20,300 nucleotides of DNA, taken from assembly GCA_002412925.1 (NCBI GenBank), contig DHVZ01000071.1, forward strand, positions 1 to 20,300, written 5' to 3'. Below, one piece after another: positions 15,150 through 20,300 of the stretch (its first letter is position 1; the number at the start of each line of letters is the position of its first letter). The position numbers were made by a program, and so were the translations under genes. The notes under the pieces were generated by a model. It did not search any database. It worked only from the letters and a program-made list of their open reading frames with translations, and was not told where the DNA came from. Source of the stretch: Anaerolineales bacterium UBA5195 (GTDB taxonomy: Bacteria; Chloroflexota; Anaerolineae; Anaerolineales; Villigracilaceae).

Positions 15150-15240
15150 AAATCCCGCTTGACCCATGCCCCGGCATGGCAAGCGCATGGAAATCCTGGG
15201 TGAACTGATTTTGCCAGGAATCGGGCCCGGGTGTCGGAGT
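15150..15240 (+). pseudogene. Deleted remnant of an mntP locus
   Basis: Bases 15150-15180 match 19024-19054 (just upstream of the mntP riboswitch) at 30 of 31 positions. Bases 15181 to about 15240 match the 3' end of mntP (19691 onward), starting AAGCGCATGGAA and encoding GKRMEILGELIL against GKRMEVLGGLIL. The two parts, 636 bp apart at the intact locus, are fused here at a shared GGC. This is a second copy of the locus that lost its riboswitch and nearly all its coding sequence, apparently by microhomology deletion. It is not functional. Confidence 0.75.
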
Positions 15241-15274
15241 TAGGCAGAAGGGTTGCGACAATTAGAATTTTGCG

Positions 15275-15320
15275 GATTAATTAGTGATTAATCGCGGGTT
15301 CGAATCCCGTTGGGACTGCA
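15275..15320 (+). tRNA. tRNA-like 3' fragment (variable arm, T arm, acceptor strand)
   Basis: GATTAAT-TAGTG-ATTAATC (15275-15293) forms a hairpin like a long variable arm. It abuts a perfect T arm: GCGGG, TTCGAAT, CCCGT (15294-15310), then TGGGACT and GCA (15311-15320). The matching 5' acceptor strand (AGTCCCA) and a proper anticodon arm are absent upstream, so it is not a complete tRNA. It is followed six bases later by a strong terminator. Either a decayed class II tRNA or the 3' tRNA piece left at an integration site. Confidence 0.4.
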
Positions 15321-15325
15321 GAGCT

Positions 15326-15365
15326 AGACAGCTTGATGATTATGTCATCAAGCTGTCTTTTTATT
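15326..15365 (+). terminator. Strong intrinsic terminator
   Basis: AGACAGCTTGATGA (15326-15339), a 5-base loop and its exact 14-base complement (15345-15358) are followed by TTTTTATT. This is a canonical Rho-independent terminator for plus-strand transcription, implying that the upstream tRNA-like sequence is or was a transcribed RNA gene. From 15366 to 15568 I see no gene. Confidence 0.85.
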
Positions 15366-15568
15366 ATCAACCTATATTTACAGAACTAGCGAGCCCTGGT
15401 TAAAAGACTCACCCACCCGATTCCAGGCGGGAATTTCATCAGACAATCAAGGCAATTTCTTCAATTTGTTTTACTCCACAAATCCGGCAGATGAAAAAAA
15501 TGGACAGCAGAGCCATGAGAAATGCCTCGCGATGGCTTAATCAAGGCTAAACTGGCAAGCTACAGCTG

Positions 15569-18310
15569 TTACTTCTGCCGTTGCTGAATCCACTTGAATG
15601 ATTCAACGGCAAGAAAGACGATGGTGCCAAAGCCAAGACTGATCAGCAGATCGCGCAGGCTGAGTGGGGTCGTGGAGAAAGCCCGGTTGAGGAACGGCAC
15701 ATAGATCACAGCCATTTGCAGGGCAAACGTCAACAACACGGAGCCCAGCATGGCTTTGTTTGAAAACAGGCCAATTTGCCACAGTGTATCCCGGTTCGAG
15801 CGAGTAGCCAGGGCGTTGCCCATTTGAGCTAAGGTGAGCGTAGTAAATGTCACGGTTTGCCAGACAGCGGGGGAGGCTGACGGGTCGATCCGATAATACA
15901 GATAACCAACACCGAGAGAGACCAACCCCATCAACAGGCCGATCCACAGGATATCGCGCGCCATTCCCCGCCCAAAAATGTTTTCGCGAGGTGGATAGGG
16001 TGGTCGCCGCATAACTGATTTCTCAGCTGGCTCTATCGCCAGTGCCAGACCGGGCAGTCCATCGGTGACAAGGTTGACCCACAGAATTTGCAGTGATGTC
16101 AGCGGCAGCGGCATGCCAATGAACGGCGCCAGCAACATCACCCAGATCTCCCCGGCATTGGAGGTCATCGTATACTTGATGAACTTACGGATATTGTCAT
16201 AGATCCGCCGGCCCTCCTCCACAGAGACGACAATCGTGGCAAAGTTGTCGTCCAGCAAGATCATATCGGAAGCTTCCTTGGTAACATCGGTGCCAGTGAT
16301 CCCCATGGCAACACCGATTTCCGCCTTCTTGAGCGCGGGTGCGTCATTTACACCATCACCCGTCATCGCGACAATGTGCCCGCGATCCTGGAGCGCCTGG
16401 ACCAGCTTGAGCTTGTGTTCGGGAGAGACGCGGGCGTAGACCGGCACATCTTCCACCACCGCTTCCAACTGTTCAACGGTCATACCATCCAGATCACGGC
16501 CCGTGAGTGTTTTCCCTTTCTCGGCGATTCCCAAATCCGCGGCGATATACGCGGCGGTCAGGGGATGGTCTCCGGTGATCATCACGGTACGGATCCCAGC
16601 CGCTTTGGCTTCCTTTACAGCCTCCTGAACCTCGGGACGAGCCGGGTCGATCATGCCCACCATGCCAATGAAGATAAGATCGCGTTCGACTGCCTCAGCC
16701 GTATCGCTCTGACGGAATGCCAGACCCAACACCCGCATCCCATTCTTGGCGAGGTCGTTGTTCGCCTTCAGGATACGATCACGCCAGGTTTCGTCTAAAG
16801 ATTCGGTTTCACCGTGCGCCCAGACATGAGTCGATACTTCCAACAGACTGTCGACGGCACCTTTGGTAATGATCAGATAATGACCCGGCTCGAAAAAATC
16901 CGGGCGTGAATCCTGGTAAGGGTTCAACAGATCAGGGACCAGGTCAGGGTTGGGACGATGAACAGTTGTCATCCGCTTGCGGTCCGAATCGAACGGCAAT
17001 TCGGCGACCCGGGGGAACGCCTTTTCCAGGTCGGCTTTCCATAATCCCGCCCGGGCGCTGGCGATCACCAGTGCACCTTCGGTTGGGTCGCCAACCGTTG
17101 AAAACGTTCCCGATTCCCCAGAGACTGCCTCGAGCACGGCATCATTGCACAATGCGCATCCAGCCAGCGTCAGAACGATGGGTGGGCTTTCCTGCAGCAG
17201 GGATTCAACCGGATCCGCCGGGCTGACGGTTGGACTGAAACTGCGTAAACGAGCCTGCAGGTTAAGCGAATTCTCCGCCACATCCACGAACGTAACGGTC
17301 ATGCGATTCTGGGTGAGGGTGCCGGTCTTATCAGAGCAGATGACGGTTACTGAACCGAGTGTTTCCACGGCTGGCAATTTTCGGATCAGGGCATTACGTT
17401 TGAGCATGCGCTGCGCGCCAAGCGCCAGGGCAATCGTGACCACCGCAGGCAACCCCTCCGGAACTGCTGCCACAGCCATCGCAACAGCCACGCTGAACAG
17501 TTCGATCCAGTTCTCGCCGCGTAATAGTCCCAGGGCAAAGACCACCGCAACCAAAACCAGGGCGGCAACCGCCAATCCCCGGGCAAGCTGTTCGAGTCTT
17601 CTTTGGAGAGGTGTTTTTTCGGTGCCGACCGACTGGAGCATATCGGCAATTTTCCCCAGTTGAGTCTTCATCCCGGTATCCGTCACCAGGGCCATGCCAT
17701 GACCATAGGTGACAACCGTACCCATATAGACGGAGTTGATTCGGTCACCTAAAGGAAGGTTCTCCCCTGTTAGTGAAGCTGGATCCTTTTCGACTGCTTC
17801 CGATTCCCCGGTCAATACAGCTTCCTGGACTCGCAAGTTGGCCGATTCCAGAAGCCGGGCATCTGCCGGCACGCTATTTCCCGTTTCCAACTGGATGATG
17901 TCGCCGGGGACTAGCGAAAGCGCAGTGACTTCCTGCAAATGGCCATCACGCCGGACGCGGACGTGTGGAACAGCCATCCGTTTCAGGGCTGCCATCGCCT
18001 TTTCAGCCCGGTACTCCTGAACAAAACCGAGCACGGCATTTAGTACCACGATGACCATGATGACGATCGCATCGATCGTCTCCCCCAGGACCGCGGAGAT
18101 GACCGCGGAGATGATCAGGATCACCACCATGATCCCGGTAAACTGCTCAAGCAAAATAGACCAGGCACTTCTGCCTGCTCGTTCGACCAGTTCGTTTTGC
18201 CCGTATTCTTCGAGTCGCCGGGCAGCCTCCGCAGCGGTTAAACCGCTTTCCAAATTGCTGTCAATCTGGTGGATAGCATCCTGCGTCTCAAGTGTATGCC
18301 ATTCAGTCAT
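15569..18310 (-). CDS. P2A-type calcium-transporting P-type ATPase
   Basis: A 913-residue inner-membrane cation pump of the SERCA/PMR1 type. An N-terminal cation-ATPase domain (WHTLETQDAIHQIDSNLESGLT) precedes TM1-2. Then come the actuator loop LTGESEAV (about 167), the phosphorylation motif CSDKTGTLT (Asp near 327), a nucleotide-binding domain, and the hinge MTGDGVNDAPALKKAEIGVAMG (about 648). Calcium-site residues are preserved: VAAVPEGLP in TM4, SNAGEIWVML in TM5 (Asn and Glu) and WVNLVTDGLP in TM6 (Asn, Thr, Asp), indicating Ca2+ (possibly Mn2+) rather than Na/K or H. A C-terminal cation-ATPase domain and four more helices complete the usual ten. ATG 18310 is preceded by AGGAGG four bases upstream. 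It is monocistronic and divergent from mntP. Confidence 0.93.
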   Translation of the reverse strand: MTEWHTLETQDAIHQIDSNLESGLTAAEAARRLEEYGQNELVERAGRSAWSILLEQFTGIMVVILIISAVISAVLGETIDAIVIMVIVVLNAVLGFVQEYRAEKAMAALKRMAVPHVRVRRDGHLQEVTALSLVPGDIIQLETGNSVPADARLLESANLRVQEAVLTGESEAVEKDPASLTGENLPLGDRINSVYMGTVVTYGHGMALVTDTGMKTQLGKIADMLQSVGTEKTPLQRRLEQLARGLAVAALVLVAVVFALGLLRGENWIELFSVAVAMAVAAVPEGLPAVVTIALALGAQRMLKRNALIRKLPAVETLGSVTVICSDKTGTLTQNRMTVTFVDVAENSLNLQARLRSFSPTVSPADPVESLLQESPPIVLTLAGCALCNDAVLEAVSGESGTFSTVGDPTEGALVIASARAGLWKADLEKAFPRVAELPFDSDRKRMTTVHRPNPDLVPDLLNPYQDSRPDFFEPGHYLIITKGAVDSLLEVSTHVWAHGETESLDETWRDRILKANNDLAKNGMRVLGLAFRQSDTAEAVERDLIFIGMVGMIDPARPEVQEAVKEAKAAGIRTVMITGDHPLTAAYIAADLGIAEKGKTLTGRDLDGMTVEQLEAVVEDVPVYARVSPEHKLKLVQALQDRGHIVAMTGDGVNDAPALKKAEIGVAMGITGTDVTKEASDMILLDDNFATIVVSVEEGRRIYDNIRKFIKYTMTSNAGEIWVMLLAPFIGMPLPLTSLQILWVNLVTDGLPGLALAIEPAEKSVMRRPPYPPRENIFGRGMARDILWIGLLMGLVSLGVGYLYYRIDPSASPAVWQTVTFTTLTLAQMGNALATRSNRDTLWQIGLFSNKAMLGSVLLTFALQMAVIYVPFLNRAFSTTPLSLRDLLISLGFGTIVFLAVESFKWIQQRQK

Positions 18311-18357
18311 TGCGCCTCCTGTTTTAGGTCCTGCTTTCCATAGCTATATTGTATACC

Positions 18358-18379
18358 TAACCCAGACAAGCCGGAAAAG
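18358..18379. repeat. 22-bp repeat overlapping the ATPase upstream region
   Basis: TAACCCAGACAAGCCGGAAA and two more bases match 8846-8867 at 21 of 22 positions. This copy lies 48 bases before the ATPase start. On the minus strand it reads ...CTTGTCTGGGTTA just ahead of TATACAATATAG, so it may supply promoter sequence. It is followed by CACGAAGGGGCACGAAGG-type intergenic tracts to about 18500. Confidence 0.6.
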
Positions 18380-18847
18380 CAAAACCTATAAACACGACCC
18401 CGCCAAAAACACGGGGCAAGCGGTCACGAAGGGGCACGAAGGAAACCAGTTTGAAAAGCTTTAACCATTGTGTACTTGGTGTCTTTGTGTTTAAAATATT
18501 CTTGCTTTTTGCCCGGCCTGGCGGCTTTGGGCCAGGGTACAAGGATTTAAGTTCTAAACCAGTCCTGGAACTTCCATTAGTCTGCTGTCAGGGTTTCTCC
18601 ATCATTTTGAATCGTCTTCGAAGCCAATATACTGGAGTGAGTTCATGTTGTCGAACAAGTAGCTTGGAAATTATCCATGTGCGTGGTGCTGTAAACTGGA
18701 CTGCAATTCGTTTCAAAACTTTGCTCCGATGCGGCTTTGTATGAACCCTTTACTGAAAAATATTGCGGGCGTGGCGTTCGACCCAAGTTGGAGACAAAGT
18801 TGATGTTTGCAAGATGAAAAAGAAATATTTGAAAAGTGATAAAAACC
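18380..18847. other. Intergenic region, no gene seen
   Basis: Bases 18380-18500 are low-information repeat tracts (CACGAAGG, and AAGACACCAAGTACAC on the minus strand). Bases 18500-18847 are AT-richer with no long open frame showing coding character on either strand and no recognisable RNA. Possibly decayed sequence. Confidence 0.4.
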
Positions 18848-18995
18848 CCAAGTTGCTACCTTTGCATCGATCAGGAAGATTTTAGGCCAAAAACCCTCAC
18901 CCTGCCCTCTCCCAACGGGAGAGGGGGAAATCGTCTAGGCAAAAAACCATCAAAATTGGGGTGAGGGCGTTTTTTCCCTCAAGGTAGCAACTTGG
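18848..18995. mobile_element. 148-bp nested inverted-repeat element
   Basis: Three nested inverted repeats share one centre zone. Outer 15-bp perfect arms are CCAAGTTGCTACCTT (18848-18862) and AAGGTAGCAACTTGG (18981-18995). Middle arms are CCCTCACCC (18894-18902) and GGGTGAGGG (18959-18967). The inner hairpin is CCCTCTCCC-AAC-GGGAGAGGG (18905-18925). The middle and inner parts resemble a common CCCTCACCC/CCCTCTCCC intergenic repeat. The outer arms look like the ends of a MITE that contains or captured it. It is non-coding. Confidence 0.65.
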
Positions 18996-19023
18996 ATTAA
19001 AAAGGAAGATGGCATGCGTACTC

Positions 19024-19054
19024 AAATCCCGCTTGACCCAGGCCCCGGCATGGC
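19024..19054 (+). repeat. 31-bp sequence duplicated at 15150-15180
   Basis: AAATCCCGCTTGACCCAGGC and the following 11 bases recur at 15150-15180 with one mismatch. Here they lie just upstream of the Mn riboswitch. The inner GGGCC/GCCCCGGCATGGC part may pair weakly. See the mntP remnant. Confidence 0.7.
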
Positions 19055-19069
19055 ATACACTTGCATCTC

Positions 19070-19167
19070 CCTTGATGGGGAGTAGCCGCCCGCTTTGGCG
19101 GGTGAACAGTCGTCATCCCGGAGCCTGTCCCGGTTGTTCAAGGTCTTTTCTTGCGCGAGACCATCCT
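19070..19167 (+). ncRNA. yybP-ykoY manganese riboswitch
   Basis: The aptamer hallmarks are in order: GGGGAGTAG (19077-19085), a P2 hairpin CGCCCGC/GGCGGGTG, ACAGTCGTCATCCCGG (about 19110-19125), its partner CCCGGTTGTT (about 19130-19139), and the second metal-binding loop GCGAGACC (about 19155-19162). P1 closes by GATGG (19074-19078) with CCATC (19161-19165). The two internal loops, GGGGAGUAGC and GCGAGACC, dock to make the Mn2+ site in known members. It sits directly upstream of mntP, its classic target. It should turn expression on when Mn2+ is high. Confidence 0.85.
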
Positions 19168-19191
19168 GCTGATAGGGCATGCTGGTTTTTT
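19161..19191 (+). terminator. Riboswitch expression platform (conditional terminator)
   Basis: CCATCCTGC (19161-19169) can pair imperfectly with GCATGCTGG (19177-19185), followed by six T (19186-19191). Its 5' arm is the 3' strand of riboswitch helix P1, so the two structures exclude each other. Mn2+-stabilised P1 would prevent termination. A second possibility is CTGG (19182-19185) pairing with CCAG (19197-19200) beside the AGGAG ribosome site. Confidence 0.55.
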
Positions 19192-19207
19192 GTTAGCCAG
19201 GAGCTTT

Positions 19208-19774
19208 ATGGAATTCGTCACCATCACCCTGATTTCGATTGCCCTGGCCATGGATGCGCTGGCTGTCTCTCTCTGTATCGGGATTGCCGGTCAAATCGCC
19301 AGTTTACGCGGAAAAATCCGCCTGGCCGCCCATTTCGGCATCTTTCAATCTGGAATGACCGCCCTGGGCTGGCTGGTTGGATCAACGATGATCCAATTTG
19401 TCAGCCAGTTTGACCATTGGATCGCTTTTGCTTTGTTGGGTTATGTTGGGATTAATTTGATTCGCTCCGGCCTCGACAAAGACCGGAAAGCCTTTCAACA
19501 AGACCCATCCACCGGGAAAGTGCTGGTGATCCTGTCTTTTGCCACCAGCATCGACGCTTTTGCGGTCGGGCTGAGTATCGCGTTGATCCAGGTTCCGATC
19601 CTGCTTTCGGTGGTGATGATTGGCCTGGTGGCATTTTTGTTATCCATGATTGGCCTGTTCACCGGTATCCGTCTGGGAGAGGCCTTTGGCAAGCGCATGG
19701 AAGTCCTGGGTGGGCTGATTTTGCTTGGGATTGGGGTCCGGGTTGTGGTGACCCACGTTTTTCTAGGGGCGTAA
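19208..19774 (+). CDS. mntP: Manganese efflux pump MntP
   Basis: A 188-residue inner-membrane Mn2+ exporter. Six hydrophobic helices are visible, and the two halves each carry the conserved acidic motif: MDALAVSLCIG (about 14-24) and SFATSIDAFAVGLSIAL (about 111-127). These Asp residues are required for export in the family. The length equals the usual 180-190. ATG 19208 with AGGAG just upstream is chosen; an earlier in-frame ATG (19151) lies inside the riboswitch. Control by the Mn2+ riboswitch agrees with the function. A remnant of a second copy is at 15150-15240. Confidence 0.95.
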   Translation: MEFVTITLISIALAMDALAVSLCIGIAGQIASLRGKIRLAAHFGIFQSGMTALGWLVGSTMIQFVSQFDHWIAFALLGYVGINLIRSGLDKDRKAFQQDPSTGKVLVILSFATSIDAFAVGLSIALIQVPILLSVVMIGLVAFLLSMIGLFTGIRLGEAFGKRMEVLGGLILLGIGVRVVVTHVFLGA

Positions 19775-19778
19775 TTAT

Positions 19779-19808
19779 GTGACCTGTGCGGTTTTTCGCA
19801 CAGGTCAC
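19779..19808 (+). terminator. Terminator hairpin after mntP
   Basis: GTGACCTGTGCG (19779-19790), the loop GTTTTT and the exact complement (19797-19808) form a perfect 12-bp stem four bases after the mntP stop. The downstream T content is weak (TAGTTGTTTG). It may act on transcripts from both sides, as the next gene converges. Confidence 0.7.
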
Positions 19809-19859
19809 TAGTTGTTTGACTGCCTTGCCGACCACACGGCTGCGCCTGTCTTGGCTAAA

Positions 19860-20255
19860 TTATTTGGAGAGTGTATATGTTACGTTGTTAAAATCGGCAT
19901 GGCGTCCTGAGCAGGCCAAGTCATCATTGGCGTTGCCGGCATAGTTAAAAATCAGGTTCTTGCCATCGAAGGTGTATTTGAACTTCATGGGGGATTTGCA
20001 GCCCACATCGTTGCCGGTTTCGGTGAAGGTGGAATCATCCGCTTCGTATTTGCCGTTGACCACCACTGCATCACCTTTGACGAAAACAGTGAAGGTCCCA
20101 TTGGCGTTGAAGTTCATGCCATAATCCGTTTCGCCCTCCTTGATAAATTTTCCGGTTGGAAAATTGCCAGTGGAGCCACTCGCGCCACAGGCGGCCAGCA
20201 GCAGGCTCAACGCCAACAGAGCAAGCACCAGCACAGACCACTTCTTGCTGTTCAT
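19860..20255 (-). CDS. Small secreted lipoprotein
   Basis: A 131-residue predicted lipoprotein of unknown function. A signal sequence with Lys at 4-5 and a Leu/Ala core ends in the lipobox LLAACG (Cys 23), followed by a Gly/Ser linker. The mature part is a beta-rich domain of about 100 residues: GKFIKEGETDYGMNFNANGT, VVVNGKYEADDSTFTET, then KFKYTFDGKNLIF. This alternation of strands resembles small lipocalin-like or calycin-type domains seen in Chloroflexota lipoproteins, an impression only. Two cysteines (near 85 and 115) could form a disulfide. AAGGAG lies 9 bases before ATG 20255, and TATAAC (20277-20272) is a -10 candidate. Confidence 0.85.
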   Translation of the reverse strand: MNSKKWSVLVLALLALSLLLAACGASGSTGNFPTGKFIKEGETDYGMNFNANGTFTVFVKGDAVVVNGKYEADDSTFTETGNDVGCKSPMKFKYTFDGKNLIFNYAGNANDDLACSGRHADFNNVTYTLSK

Positions 20256-20300
20256 GATTAATTCTCCTTTGTTATACTTTAGTTTCCGCTAAAAATGAGT

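Noticed and set aside
15239..15245. GTTAGGC, a perfect attC core heptamer.
   Set aside because: There is no partner core or paired arms around it; it falls at the end of the mntP remnant. Chance occurrence of a degenerate 7-mer.
18500..18840. Possible decayed transposase in the AT-richer gap before mntP.
   Set aside because: Both strands were read; no DDE or HUH motif or long frame could be recognised.

Overview
The window looks like a chromosomal segment of a GC-rich environmental bacterium, most likely Chloroflexota (Anaerolineae-like). This is inferred from gene content and style: a class A penicillin-binding protein with a Thr/Pro-rich tail, a Zn-ribbon DNA-methylase relative, a DUF6504-like protein, promoters set only a few bases before start codons, and many small intergenic inverted-repeat elements. 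No rRNA or other taxonomic marker is present, so the assignment is tentative.

Left end (1-2119): an integron. A tyrosine recombinase of the IntI family (plus strand) carries the integron-specific insertion and its catalytic residues fall at the same positions as in IntI1 (Y312). Upstream of it, in the classical divergent orientation, lie a candidate attI and one AT-rich gene cassette on the minus strand encoding a SHOCT-domain protein. The cassette is followed by a foldable attC. A second cassette starts at the window edge, so an array probably continues to the left.

2145-4850 (plus): a GT2 glycosyltransferase with C-terminal membrane helices, then a Zn-ribbon DNA-methylase-like protein whose SAM-binding and catalytic motifs are eroded.

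5005-8563 (minus): a two-gene operon of a MaoC-type hydratase and a class A PBP. 9011-10487 (plus): a small DUF6504-like protein and an AAC(3)-family acetyltransferase.

10616-15022 (minus): a five-gene run in the order UbiD-family decarboxylase, aconitase X large subunit, DUF126 small subunit, UbiX flavin prenyltransferase, SDR. The first four match the enzyme set of the archaeal mevalonate branch: mevalonate 5-phosphate dehydratase L and S, anhydromevalonate phosphate decarboxylase, and the prenyl-FMN synthase it needs. Their clustering in an apparently bacterial genome is the most notable metabolic observation. A 161-bp inverted-repeat element sits between the two dehydratase subunit genes.

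15150-19808: a cation-handling region. It holds a P2A-type Ca2+ ATPase (minus) and an MntP manganese exporter (plus). mntP is preceded by a yybP-ykoY (Mn2+) riboswitch that appears to control a terminator. A deleted remnant of the mntP locus lies about 3.9 kb upstream, next to a tRNA-like 3' fragment and a strong intrinsic terminator. The right end holds a small lipoprotein (minus).

Intergenic stretches over 300 bp (8564-9010, 9377-9704, 15023-15568, 18311-19207) contain repeats, hairpins and regulatory elements but no further convincing protein genes.
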